Source: CAVYUC01 sp963771595
GTDB taxonomy: Bacteria > Bacteroidota > Bacteroidia > Bacteroidales > Prolixibacteraceae
NCBI GenBank assembly: GCA_963771595.1
Contig: CAVYUC010000006.1
Span: 1-64,000 of the forward strand
Direction: 5' to 3'
Length of the DNA stretch: 64,000 nt
Shown: positions 25,969 to 35,099 of the stretch, piece after piece
How positions within the stretch are numbered: position 1 is the first letter of the stretch
Layout: each line of letters starts with the position of its first letter
Program-made: the position numbers and the translations under genes
The notes under the pieces: generated by a model
Database searches by the model: none
Seen by the model: only the letters and a program-made list of their open reading frames with translations
Told to the model about the DNA's origin: nothing

Positions 25969-27306
25969 CTACAAATTTCTCACTTCATTTTTAAACTGAT
26001 TTCCCCGGTCTTCGTAATTTTCAAACAAATCGAAACTGGCACAAGCCGGCGACAGCAAAATGGTATCGCCATTCCGCGCCAGATAATACGATGCTTTTAC
26101 CGCTTCTTCCATGCTCGATGTATCTACAATATTTTTTACAATTCCTTTAAAAGCCTCATGAATTTTTGCGTTGTTTTTTCCAAGGCAAACAATGGCTTTT
26201 ATTTTTTCCTTTGCCAGTTTATGCAGCATTGTATAATCGTTGCCTTTGTCGATTCCGCCGGCAATCCATACTATTGGCGTGTTTATACTTTCGAGCGCAT
26301 ACCATGTGGAATTTACATTGGTGGCTTTCGAATCGTTAATAAAATCAATGCCATGCACCTTTAAAAAACGCTCGAGCCGATGCTCCACTCCCTTAAAATC
26401 GGACAAACTTTCGCGGAGTTGTTCGTTGCGGATTTGAAAAACCATGCTGGCAATACCTGCCGCCATCGAATTGTACGTGTTGTGTTTTCCTTGTAATGAT
26501 AAATCCAGAATAGACATACTGAATTGGTTTTGGTTAAAATTAATAATCAACTGATCTTCCTTCATTCCTGCTCCCGGCGCGGCCGGTCCCTTTAATCCAA
26601 ATGGTAATAACGCAGGTTTTATCTCTCTTTTCTTTATTTCTTTCTGAACGATTTCATCATCTTCACAAAAAATGAAGAAATCGTTTTCGGTTTGATTCTG
26701 AATTATTCTGAATTTCGAATCCACATAATTCTGCAATTTGTAATTGTACCGGTCCAGGTGGTCGGGCGTGATATTTAAAAGTACCGCCACATCCGCCTTA
26801 AAATCATACATTCCGTCCAGCTGAAAACTACTGAGTTCAAGTACATACACATCGTAATTTTCAACGGCTACCTGCCAGGCAAAACTTTTTCCCACATTAC
26901 CTGCCAGACCTACATTCAATCCGGCATTTTTCAGAATGTGATATGTTAATAAAGCAGTTGTGGTTTTTCCGTTACTTCCGGTAATGCACACTGTTTTTGC
27001 GGTATTGTACCGCCCTGCAAATTCAATTTCGGAAATCACCGGAATATTTTTTTCGGCCAGCTTTACAATCAGTGGCGCAGAATCCGGAATTCCCGGGCTT
27101 TTTACCACAAGGTCGGCCTGAAGGATTTTATCTTCGGAATGTGTGCCTTCTTCAAATTCTATATCATTTTTTAAAAGAACTTCTTTGTATTTCGGTTTAA
27201 TGGAACTCATATCAGACACAAAAATGTTATATCCGTTTTTCAGGGCCAGAATTGCTGAACCAATCCCGCTCTCGCCTGCGCCTAATATGACTAACCTGTT
27301 TTTCAA
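25969..27306 (-). CDS. murD: UDP-N-acetylmuramoyl-L-alanine--D-glutamate ligase
   Basis: 445 residues. Adds D-Glu to UDP-MurNAc-Ala. N-terminal LGAGESGIGSAILA binds the UDP part, ITGSNGKTTTALL is the ATP loop, LNITPDHLDRY is the Mur ligase central motif, and NDSKATNVNSTWYALE in the C-terminal domain is MurD-specific. 1 bp separates it from mraY. Confidence 0.95.
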   Translation of the reverse strand: MKNRLVILGAGESGIGSAILALKNGYNIFVSDMSSIKPKYKEVLLKNDIEFEEGTHSEDKILQADLVVKSPGIPDSAPLIVKLAEKNIPVISEIEFAGRYNTAKTVCITGSNGKTTTALLTYHILKNAGLNVGLAGNVGKSFAWQVAVENYDVYVLELSSFQLDGMYDFKADVAVLLNITPDHLDRYNYKLQNYVDSKFRIIQNQTENDFFIFCEDDEIVQKEIKKREIKPALLPFGLKGPAAPGAGMKEDQLIINFNQNQFSMSILDLSLQGKHNTYNSMAAGIASMVFQIRNEQLRESLSDFKGVEHRLERFLKVHGIDFINDSKATNVNSTWYALESINTPIVWIAGGIDKGNDYTMLHKLAKEKIKAIVCLGKNNAKIHEAFKGIVKNIVDTSSMEEAVKASYYLARNGDTILLSPACASFDLFENYEDRGNQFKNEVRNL

Positions 27307-27307
27307 C

Positions 27308-28558
27308 CTACCTTATCTTTAATGTTACGATGGTGAGAATTGCCAGAAATATTCCGACAATCCAGAACCGTGTTACAATTTTTGCTTCGGGCAATCCTTT
27401 TTTCTGATAATGGTGATGAATGGGGCTCATTAAAAATATCCTTCGTCCTTCGCCATATTTATTTTTTGTGTACTTGAACCATGCCACCTGCATAACCACC
27501 GAAAGATTTTCGAGCAGGAAAATTCCGCATAGCAATGGAATCAGAATTTCTTTCCGGCAGATTACCGAAAACACAGCCAGAATTCCACCGAGTGCAAGAC
27601 TCCCGGTGTCGCCCATAAAAACCTGCGCCGGATAGGAATTGTACCACAGGAATCCCACTGTTGCGCCAATAAATGCAGCCACAAAAACGGTGAGTTCACC
27701 AATGTTGGGGATGTACATAATGTTCAGATAATCGGAATAAATGATGTTACCACTTACATAAGCCAGCACACCGAGTGTTGCCCCGCTGATGGCCGAAGTT
27801 CCTGCCGCCAGCCCATCCAGACCATCCGTAAGATTGGCTGCATTTGAAACAGCTGTTATTATTAAAATGATGGCGATGGCATAAATCACCCATTTCAACC
27901 ATTCCGATGCATCACCGGCAAAAGCTACCAGCCATTCATAATCAAATTCATTTTTTTTGATGAACGGCAAAGTTGTTTTTGTTGATTTTACATCTTTTGT
28001 AACGTATTGCATTTCCTGTTCGCCGGTTTCGGGATTTACCACTATTTCCTGCAAATCGGCGCCACCAGAATCTTTAACATGCTGCCTTACTTTTACCTCG
28101 TCGCTGATAAAAAGTGTGGCGGCAACAAACAGTCCCAGGCTCACCTGCCCCAGAATTTTAAATTTACCGGCCAGCCCTTTTTTATTTTTCAGGAAAACTT
28201 TGATATAGTCATCAATAAACCCAATAAGTCCCAGAAACGCTGTAGTTACCAGCATTAACAGGATGTAAATATTATCGAGTTTGGCAAAAAGCAGCGTTGG
28301 AATTATTATAGCTGAAAGTATAATGAGTCCGCCCATTGTGGGAGTTCCTTTTTTCTGGAGCTGGCCGTGCAGTCCCAAATCCCGGACTTCTTCACCGATT
28401 TGTTTTTGCTGCAGATAGCGGATCATTTTTTTACCAAATGCAGTGGTAATAATAAGTGACAGGATTATTGCCGCACCCGACCGGAATGAAATGTATTGAA
28501 ACATTCCAACTCCGGGAAAATCGTATCCGGCCAGTAAATCGTACAAATAATAAATCAT
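27308..28558 (-). CDS. mraY: Phospho-N-acetylmuramoyl-pentapeptide transferase
   Basis: 416-residue membrane enzyme joining the UDP-MurNAc-pentapeptide to undecaprenyl phosphate to make lipid I. The signatures KKGTPTMGG, the catalytic DD (FIDDYIKV), NLTDGLDGLA and SPIHHHYQKKG are all present. Near residues 160-220 it carries a longer loop than E. coli MraY (about 360 residues), as is usual in Bacteroidota. The ATG at 28558 gives the standard start MIYYLYDLL; the frame is open to 28591 but that would overlap the murE end. Confidence 0.95.
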   Translation of the reverse strand: MIYYLYDLLAGYDFPGVGMFQYISFRSGAAIILSLIITTAFGKKMIRYLQQKQIGEEVRDLGLHGQLQKKGTPTMGGLIILSAIIIPTLLFAKLDNIYILLMLVTTAFLGLIGFIDDYIKVFLKNKKGLAGKFKILGQVSLGLFVAATLFISDEVKVRQHVKDSGGADLQEIVVNPETGEQEMQYVTKDVKSTKTTLPFIKKNEFDYEWLVAFAGDASEWLKWVIYAIAIILIITAVSNAANLTDGLDGLAAGTSAISGATLGVLAYVSGNIIYSDYLNIMYIPNIGELTVFVAAFIGATVGFLWYNSYPAQVFMGDTGSLALGGILAVFSVICRKEILIPLLCGIFLLENLSVVMQVAWFKYTKNKYGEGRRIFLMSPIHHHYQKKGLPEAKIVTRFWIVGIFLAILTIVTLKIR

Positions 28559-28569
28559 AATTTCGTTAT

Positions 28570-30027
28570 TTATTCTTCCATCCCGAAACACTTTTTCAAC
28601 TCTTCCACATCGTCAAAATGATGCTTGACACCATTTACTTCCTGGTAATTTTCGTGCCCTTTTCCGGCCACCAGAATGATATCGCCGGGTTGCGCAATTA
28701 ATGTTGCCGTTTTTATTGCTTCCCGCCTGCTTTCTATCGAAACAACTTTCTTTTTATATTGTATTTCCACACCCGCTTCCATATCTTTTATAATCTGCGC
28801 CGGATTTTCGGTACGCGGATTATCCGAAGTTAAAATAACTTTGTCGCTTGCAATTACAGCTTCGTTTGCCATTTCCGGGCGTTTTGTTTTATCGCGATCG
28901 CCACCGGCGCCAATGAGTGTAATTACCTGTTCATCACCGGTTCTAATTTCCGAAATTGCATTCAGCACATTTTTTAGTGCATCGGGTGTGTGTGCATAAT
29001 CAACAATTGCCAGTTTTCCGTCCAGACTTCTGACGGTTTCAAATCTTCCTTTTACCGGTTCGAGATTGCTCATCCGGGTAAGAACTTCCTCCTTGTTTTG
29101 ACCGAGATTAACAGCTGTGGCATAAATCGCCAGCAGGTTCGAGGCATTAAAAGTTCCAACAAACCTGGTCCAGATTTCGTTGCCTGCAAGGTTCAGCAGC
29201 ATTCCGTCGAAATGACGTTCAATTACCTTGCACCGGTAATCGGCCATTGACCGGTTGGAATATGTGATTTTGCGGGCCCTGGAATTTTGAACCATTACCA
29301 TTCCGTTTTTATCATCGATGTTGGTTAGTGCAAATGCATCGGGTGACAATTGCGTGAAAAATGCCTGCTTGGCTTTAATATATTCGGCAAACGTTTTATG
29401 ATAATCCAGATGATCGTGGGTGATGTTGGTGAAAACACCGCCGGCAAACTCAATTCCGGCAATCCGCTGCTGGTGAATGGCATGTGAACTTACTTCCATG
29501 AAACAATATTCGCATCCTTCTTCAACCATTTTTGCCATTAACTGCTGTATTTTCACTGCATCGGGTGTTGTATGCGAAGCTGCTTCCTCCTTTTCATTTA
29601 TCCGGTAAGAAATCGTGGAAATTAACCCTGTTTTATATCCGAGACCGATAAACAGTTTGTAAAGCAATGTGGCAATACTTGTTTTTCCGTTGGTTCCGGT
29701 AATGCCTACCACTTTCATTTTTGCTGAAGGAAGATTATAAAACGCTGCTGCCAGCTGGCCGAGAACACGGGCTGAATCATCAACGCGAATGTATGTAACA
29801 TCAGCATTTATTTTTTCAGGAAATTCCTGACAGAAAATTACTGTTGCGCCTTTATTTATGGCCACATCAATAAATTGGTGTCCATCGGCAAGTTCGCCAC
29901 GCCGGGCAACAAATGCAGAATCCGTTTGTACTTTCCGGGAATCGAATTCAACACCTGAAACTTCCTGTTCAAGCGATCCTTTTACATCGATATATATAAT
30001 ATTTTTTATAATTTCTTTTACCTTCAT
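28570..30027 (-). CDS. murE: UDP-N-acetylmuramoyl-L-alanyl-D-glutamate--diaminopimelate ligase
   Basis: 485 residues. Adds the third stem-peptide residue. ITGTNGKTSIATLL is the ATP loop and NITHDHLDYHKTF the Mur motif. The amino-acid specificity motif reads DNPRTENP, which matches the DNPR pattern of meso-diaminopimelate-adding enzymes, so the wall is Gram-negative A1-gamma type. The ATG at 30027 comes 1 bp after the ftsI stop; a TTG at 30036 would overlap it. Confidence 0.95.
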   Translation of the reverse strand: MKVKEIIKNIIYIDVKGSLEQEVSGVEFDSRKVQTDSAFVARRGELADGHQFIDVAINKGATVIFCQEFPEKINADVTYIRVDDSARVLGQLAAAFYNLPSAKMKVVGITGTNGKTSIATLLYKLFIGLGYKTGLISTISYRINEKEEAASHTTPDAVKIQQLMAKMVEEGCEYCFMEVSSHAIHQQRIAGIEFAGGVFTNITHDHLDYHKTFAEYIKAKQAFFTQLSPDAFALTNIDDKNGMVMVQNSRARKITYSNRSMADYRCKVIERHFDGMLLNLAGNEIWTRFVGTFNASNLLAIYATAVNLGQNKEEVLTRMSNLEPVKGRFETVRSLDGKLAIVDYAHTPDALKNVLNAISEIRTGDEQVITLIGAGGDRDKTKRPEMANEAVIASDKVILTSDNPRTENPAQIIKDMEAGVEIQYKKKVVSIESRREAIKTATLIAQPGDIILVAGKGHENYQEVNGVKHHFDDVEELKKCFGMEE

Positions 30028-30028
30028 T

Positions 30029-32107
30029 TTAACCAAGTGTGAGATTAACCAATTGACCGCGCCTGCATTTAATGCCCGGATTCAACGATTGGGTTTTTAC
30101 TTTTCCGCTACCATTTATTTTTACCTGTAAACCTGCATTTTCCAGGAGAAAAACTGCATCGCTGGCGCCCATTCCGCGAACATCGGGAACAATGCCTGTT
30201 TGCGCCTCAGTAACTGAAATAATTTGCGATTCATCCGGAAGATTTTCAATTTCCAATTCATCAGCCAAAATCAATATGTCCTTCTGATTTCCTTTTTTAA
30301 TTTCGGGTTGAGTGGTATTTTGTTCTTCCGGATTTTCTTCCGAATCATCTGTTAACATTTGGATAGCGTAAACTTTTTCAGCAATTTCCTTGAATACCGG
30401 ACCTGCAACGGAGCCACCATAATAAAGTCCGCTGCGGGGATTGTTAAAAGTTACAATCATTGAATATTTGGGATCGTCGGCCGGAAAATACCCGGCAAAA
30501 GAAGCAAGGTACATTCCCTGCTGGTACCCGCCCTGCCCGGTTGCAACCTGCGCTGTTCCGGTTTTACCGGCAATTTTAAAATAATCATTCTGCAACGATT
30601 TTCCGGTTCCGTTTTCACAAACCCCTTCCAGCATTTTTTGTGCTTTCCCCAGCGTTTGCTTCGAAACAATCATCGGGTTAATAACTTCAGTTTTAAATTG
30701 TTTCACCAACATTCCTTTATCCCTGATTTCCTTCACCATGCGTGGTTTTACCATTTTACCGTTATTGGCCACTGCATTGTAAAAAGTAAGAATCTGCAGC
30801 GGCGTCATTTTCGACTCATAACCGTACGACATCCACGCCAGGGTTGTACCCCACCAATCGGCATCACCCGGATATTTAAAAAATGGCTCACCTTCGCCTG
30901 TAACCTCCACACCAAGCGGTTTATTTACGCCAAAACTGTACACCCGGTCCACATAATCGCTCGGATGTTTTTCGTAACAGGAAGTAATAATTTTTGCAAC
31001 ACCAACATTCGACGACAGCTCAAAAATCTGTTTTACAGTTAATTCGCCATGTCCGCCGTGCCGGTAATCGCTGTCGTAAATGGTCCGGTCGTGGTATTTC
31101 CAGGCGCCGTTTCCGGTATCAAAAACATCGCTTGTGTCAATTAATCCGTCTTCCATTGCCGCCATCAGCGAAACCAGTTTAAATGTTGATCCAGGTTCGT
31201 AACATCCTGCATGGCCGAGTGCATAATTATAATTTTCCCAGTAATCGTTATTTTCTTTTCCAAGATTGGCCACAGCTTTAATTTCGCCGGTTTCCACTTC
31301 CATTAAAATTGCAGTTGCCCAATCAGCATTGGTGGTTTTCAGTTGTTTATACAGGGCGCTTTCCACAATATCCTGAAATTTAACACTGATGGAAGTTATA
31401 ATATCCATGCCATCCTGCGGTTCAATTTCGGTGCGGGTGACCCATCTTCCCGAAAGGTTTTCCTTGTAACTGACTCCGTTTTTACCTTTTAAATATTGTT
31501 CGTATGCACCTTCCAAACCTGTGTAGCCAATGTTTCCGTGAACTCCGCCGTAAGCGCCTTTGTTTAATCCGCCAATAGTACGCAACGCCAAAACTCCCAG
31601 CGGATTCAGCCGTTTGTTTTCCTGTTCAATTATCATTCCGCCGCCAAATCGGCCCCGACGCAAAATCGGGAATTTTTTTATTTGCTGCAGTTCGCGGTAA
31701 TCCACTTTGCGCGGGGTGAGCATGAATCCACGGTTCTTAGGATAAGCAGCATTTAAATTACGTGCATATTGTTGTTTCGAAGCATCTTTGAAAAAATTGG
31801 ACAAATACCAGGCAAGTGAATCACTTTTATCGTTGAATACCCGTTTAACACCTTCGGCGCCTAAATCAATCCTTACGTAGTATCCGGGAACCGATGTAGC
31901 CAAAACACTTCCATCGTCGGCACAGATGTTTCCGCGGTTCGGTTCAACAATCAATGTATTCTTTTTGAGATTATCCGCAATCTTTTCCCATTTGTCATTT
32001 TTGATTTTTTGAACAGAAACCATATTAAATACCACTGCCATACCAAACAACAGCAGTATAAAATATATAAAAGCAATACGCGATACTATTGATTTTCGAA
32101 TTTCCAC
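30029..32107 (-). CDS. ftsI: Septal class B penicillin-binding protein with a C-terminal PASTA domain
   Basis: 692-residue transpeptidase that crosslinks septal peptidoglycan in the periplasm. One N-terminal membrane anchor, a dimerisation/pedestal region, then the catalytic triad motifs: STFK with Ser307, SSNVG, and KTGTAQ. The last 60 residues (from about PDVRGMGASDAVFLL) form a PASTA domain, a module best known from Gram-positive PBPs and kinases but usual in Bacteroidota FtsI. Length exceeds E. coli FtsI (588) largely because of that domain. The start overlaps ftsL by 22 bp. Confidence 0.93.
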   Translation of the reverse strand: MEIRKSIVSRIAFIYFILLLFGMAVVFNMVSVQKIKNDKWEKIADNLKKNTLIVEPNRGNICADDGSVLATSVPGYYVRIDLGAEGVKRVFNDKSDSLAWYLSNFFKDASKQQYARNLNAAYPKNRGFMLTPRKVDYRELQQIKKFPILRRGRFGGGMIIEQENKRLNPLGVLALRTIGGLNKGAYGGVHGNIGYTGLEGAYEQYLKGKNGVSYKENLSGRWVTRTEIEPQDGMDIITSISVKFQDIVESALYKQLKTTNADWATAILMEVETGEIKAVANLGKENNDYWENYNYALGHAGCYEPGSTFKLVSLMAAMEDGLIDTSDVFDTGNGAWKYHDRTIYDSDYRHGGHGELTVKQIFELSSNVGVAKIITSCYEKHPSDYVDRVYSFGVNKPLGVEVTGEGEPFFKYPGDADWWGTTLAWMSYGYESKMTPLQILTFYNAVANNGKMVKPRMVKEIRDKGMLVKQFKTEVINPMIVSKQTLGKAQKMLEGVCENGTGKSLQNDYFKIAGKTGTAQVATGQGGYQQGMYLASFAGYFPADDPKYSMIVTFNNPRSGLYYGGSVAGPVFKEIAEKVYAIQMLTDDSEENPEEQNTTQPEIKKGNQKDILILADELEIENLPDESQIISVTEAQTGIVPDVRGMGASDAVFLLENAGLQVKINGSGKVKTQSLNPGIKCRRGQLVNLTLG

Positions 32108-32460
32108 CTTCTTGTATTTTTGCTTTCGACTATTACTTTTTTGGGAGGCCGCAGCGGCTCTTCCAAGCCAATTCCGGCTGCTTCCACTTTTTTAACCACT
32201 TCCGAGGGCCTGCTCGCATCCATCAATTTTGCTGAAAGTGTGATGGATTCGGAGCGCAGGTTGTCGAGAGTGTCCTGTAAAACCTCAATCTGCCGGATAG
32301 TTCGTTCAGACCAGTTCCTGTTCGTAATCTGTATCAATGCCAGAAAAGCAACAAAAAACAGGAAGGGCAGCTGACGGGTAATCCGTTCATCCGTTAAAAT
32401 TGTACCCCCGAGAAATGATTTCATTCCTGGCTTTTTGCTATTTTTTGCTTTGTCGGTCAT
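32086..32460 (-). CDS. ftsL: FtsL-like cell division protein
   Basis: 124 residues: basic cytoplasmic N-terminus, one transmembrane helix (PFLFFVAFLALIQI, about 32-46), then a periplasmic coiled coil (RTIRQIEVLQDTLDNLRSES) and a short tail. This is the architecture of FtsL, which with FtsB and FtsQ activates FtsW-FtsI. Sequence conservation is weak, so the call relies on topology and on its place between rsmH and ftsI. Confidence 0.8.
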   Translation of the reverse strand: MTDKAKNSKKPGMKSFLGGTILTDERITRQLPFLFFVAFLALIQITNRNWSERTIRQIEVLQDTLDNLRSESITLSAKLMDASRPSEVVKKVEAAGIGLEEPLRPPKKVIVESKNTRRWKFENQ

Positions 32461-32461
32461 A

Positions 32462-33364
32462 TTATATTTTTTCAGCTATTCTTAATTTGGCGCTTCTCGA
32501 ACGCGGATTTTTTTCCAATTCTTTTTCTGAAGGAGTAATTACCTTCCTGTTAATCATTTTAAAAGGCGAAATTGGATTCCCGTAAAAATCCTTTTCCAGT
32601 TTTCCTTCAAAATTTCCGGTTTTCATAAAATTTTTGCACAACCTGTCTTCCAGGCTGTGATAGGTGATAACCACCAATCTTCCTCCGGCTTTTAAAAGAT
32701 CAAGAGCCGCAGCAAAAAATTCTTTCAGGGCTTCCATCTCATCATTCACCTCAATTCGCAACGCCTGAAAAACCTGTGCGAGGTATTTATTTTCGATGGC
32801 TTTTGGGGCGCATTTTGAGGCAACTTCTTTTAATTCTGTTGTAGTTGAAAATGTTGTAATATTTCTGTGTTTGATAATTTCAGCAACCAACCGGTTTGCA
32901 TTTTTCACTTCGCCATACATTCTGAAAATATCAACTAAAGCTCCTTCACTGTAAGTATTTACCACTTCGGCAGCATTGGTTTTTGCATTTTGGTTCATCC
33001 GCATATCCAGTTGCCCGTCGAAACGAAATGAAAAGCCACGTTCGGGGACATCAAAATCGTGCGACGAAACGCCCAAATCTGCGAAAACGGCATCTACTTT
33101 ATCCACATCGTAAAACCTCAGAAAATTTTTCATGTACCGGAAATTGTGCCGGATAAAAAAAAGCCGGTCATCCTCAATCGTATTCCCGGCAGCATCTTCA
33201 TCCTGGTCGAAGGCAAAAAGTCTGCCGCCGTCCAGATTTTCGAGAATTAAACGGGAGTGGCCGCCGCCGCCGAAAGTGGCATCCACCACATCAGCATCAG
33301 GATGGATATTTAGCCCTTCCAAACTTTCTTCGGGCATAACCGGTATGTGATATTCCATTATCAT
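32462..33364 (-). CDS. rsmH: 16S rRNA (cytosine(1402)-N4)-methyltransferase
   Basis: 300 residues (MraW). Methylates N4 of C1402 in the ribosomal P site. The start MEYHIPVMPEESLEGL, the SAM motif DATFGGGGHSRLIL, FADLGVSSHDFD and the end ITPSEKELEKNPRSRSAKLR are all diagnostic. The ATG at 33364 overlaps the mraZ stop (ATGA); an ATG two codons later is also possible. Confidence 0.96.
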   Translation of the reverse strand: MIMEYHIPVMPEESLEGLNIHPDADVVDATFGGGGHSRLILENLDGGRLFAFDQDEDAAGNTIEDDRLFFIRHNFRYMKNFLRFYDVDKVDAVFADLGVSSHDFDVPERGFSFRFDGQLDMRMNQNAKTNAAEVVNTYSEGALVDIFRMYGEVKNANRLVAEIIKHRNITTFSTTTELKEVASKCAPKAIENKYLAQVFQALRIEVNDEMEALKEFFAAALDLLKAGGRLVVITYHSLEDRLCKNFMKTGNFEGKLEKDFYGNPISPFKMINRKVITPSEKELEKNPRSRSAKLRIAEKI

Positions 33365-33822
33365 TTTTCTTCTGCCTTTCTCTTCCTTTTTTCCTTAAAC
33401 CGCTGTGCAAAAGTAGTTTTGTCCATCCTTTCCTTCTGGTACAGTTCTGTATCCCAAACCCTGATGGAAAGTCCCATTCCTATTAACCGAACGTTTTTTT
33501 GGAGTTTTCCGTATTTTAAATATTCCGTTGGAATGTTTAACCTGCCATTTGCCGCCATTTCCACTTTTATGAAATTCTCGTAAAAAAACTGCAGAAACTG
33601 ATCATCATCCTCATCGAAGGGATCCAGTGTACTTTTGAAGGCATCCACCCTGTCCTGCCAAAATTTTTCGGGATAAATGTCGAGGCAGTCTTTAAACAGG
33701 TTTCGTTCTATAATCAGCGATTCACCGGCTAATTCGCCCATCTCTTTTTTAAACGACGCTGGTAAAACAAAACGTCCTTTATCATCAATTGTGGCATTAT
33801 ATGTTCCGGTGAATTCAACCAT
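33361..33822 (-). CDS. mraZ: Transcriptional regulator MraZ
   Basis: 153-residue AbrB-like double-domain protein, first gene of the division operon. Two SpoVT/AbrB folds are visible: YNATIDDKGRFVLPASFKKE at the N-terminus and VEMAANGRLNIPTEYL in the second half. MraZ binds direct repeats upstream of its own operon and controls it. The 10-bp repeats 39 bp upstream of this start fit that scheme. The C-terminus is rich in lysine and arginine. Confidence 0.95.
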   Translation of the reverse strand: MVEFTGTYNATIDDKGRFVLPASFKKEMGELAGESLIIERNLFKDCLDIYPEKFWQDRVDAFKSTLDPFDEDDDQFLQFFYENFIKVEMAANGRLNIPTEYLKYGKLQKNVRLIGMGLSIRVWDTELYQKERMDKTTFAQRFKEKRKRKAEEK

Positions 33823-33860
33823 GTTTTAAAAAAAGCTAATTATTAACGGTAAAAGTAAGA

Positions 33861-33910
33861 ATTAATTCCAAAATCTGACACTTCATTCCACTTTATTCCA
33901 CCACATTACA
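33861..33910 (-). promoter_or_regulatory. Probable MraZ box: direct repeats with a 10-bp period
   Basis: Read on the minus strand toward mraZ, consecutive 10-mers are TGTAATGTGG, TGGAATAAAG, TGGAATGAAG, TGTCAGATTT and TGGAATTAAT. Three share TGGAAT and all begin with TG. E. coli MraZ recognises TGGGN repeated with 5-bp spacers, also a 10-bp period, so a TGGAA version is a reasonable local form. The repeats end 38 bp before the mraZ ATG. The rest of this 368-bp divergent gap is AT-rich; I could not identify a consensus promoter in either direction. Confidence 0.6.
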
Positions 33911-34190
33911 TTAAAAAACAAGGTTGAAAAACTGTTTGTAATTTGTTGAAAAAGGGGTGCATTCCATCGGTGAATATTAATTAATTATTTGATTAACAGC
34001 AATTTTATTTCAACACAAAATAATATCAACAGCAGTTAATAACTCTTCAGCGAATAAATAAAAAATATTTTAAAGATGAAAAACTTACGAATTGATGCCT
34101 GAAAAAAAATTTCGACAATTGAACTATCATTAAAATTTAAAGTTTTCTTTTGTAAGTAATTTTTCTTTAATCGTCTTTAAAAAATTAACG

Positions 34191-35054
34191 GTGGAACAAA
34201 AAGAGACAACTACTTTTAAGCCGATAAACATAAAAGAAGTATTTGCTTCTAAAAGTCCGGGAATAGCGAAAGTAATGCCCGGATTTGTTTACAGTTACAT
34301 TAAACGCATTCTGCATATTGATTATATAAACGATTTTCTGAAGAGAAACGGACACCTTCAGGGCATTGAATTTGTCGATCAGGTAATTTCTGAATTCAAT
34401 GTGCAGTGTCATATTCACGGATTTGAAAATGTTCCGGATTCGGGCCGGTTTATTTTTGCCAGCAACCATCCGCTGGGAGGTTTCGATGGAATGCTGCTGA
34501 TGAAAACTGTGAATGCAAAACTTGGAAAACTGAAATTTCTTTCCAACGATATCTTAATGAACATTCCGCAACTCCGGCCTCTGTTTGTTCCTGTAAACAA
34601 GCACGGTGGCCATCCGCGGGAAGTGGCAACAATTTTAAAAAAAGCGTACAATTCTGATATTCAGATAATGATTTTTCCGGCAGGACTTGCTTCCCGGAGA
34701 ATTAAAGGAAAAATTGTTGATTTGGATTGGAAGAAGCATTTTATAACGAAAGCAATCCGACACAAGCGCGATGTTATTCCGGTGTTTGTTGCCGGACGAA
34801 ATTCCAACCGTTTTTACCGGCTGGCAAAAATCAGAAAATTCCTGAAAATAAAATGGAACCTCGAAATGTTTTTCCTGCCCGACGAAACCATTAAACATAC
34901 AAACACTGATGTTCATATCTATTTTGGAAAACCCATTCCGTATTCCGCTTTTAATAGATCGAAATCGCACAAAGAGTGGGCAGATTTTGTTAAAGATGTT
35001 GTATATAAGTTGCCGCAACAGGCAGCGCAATCAAATTTTAAATTACATCAGTAA
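34191..35054 (+). CDS. glsA: Lysolipid O-acyltransferase, probably of glycine/ornithine lipid synthesis (GlsA-like)
   Basis: 287-residue PlsC-fold acyltransferase. Core motifs differ from the phospholipid enzyme: ASNHPLGGFDGMLL contains the HX4D pair and FPAGLASRRIKGKIVDLDWK replaces FPEGT. In Bacteroides the pair GlsB (GNAT-fold N-acyltransferase) and GlsA (O-acyltransferase) makes glycine lipids; the gene next door is a GlsB-type enzyme, which supports this role over a plain PlsC. The start is GTG at 34191; the next in-frame ATG falls well inside the conserved part. The promoter region is shared divergently with the division operon. Confidence 0.75.
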   Translation: MEQKETTTFKPINIKEVFASKSPGIAKVMPGFVYSYIKRILHIDYINDFLKRNGHLQGIEFVDQVISEFNVQCHIHGFENVPDSGRFIFASNHPLGGFDGMLLMKTVNAKLGKLKFLSNDILMNIPQLRPLFVPVNKHGGHPREVATILKKAYNSDIQIMIFPAGLASRRIKGKIVDLDWKKHFITKAIRHKRDVIPVFVAGRNSNRFYRLAKIRKFLKIKWNLEMFFLPDETIKHTNTDVHIYFGKPIPYSAFNRSKSHKEWADFVKDVVYKLPQQAAQSNFKLHQ

Positions 35055-35099
35055 AACATTCTAATTGTATTTTGTTAATTTTGTATTCGATTTTCCAAT

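Noticed and set aside
33922..33955. Two GTTGAAAAA repeats 22 bp apart upstream of mraZ
   Set aside because: Short and A-rich; the 10-bp TG repeats next to them explain regulation better.
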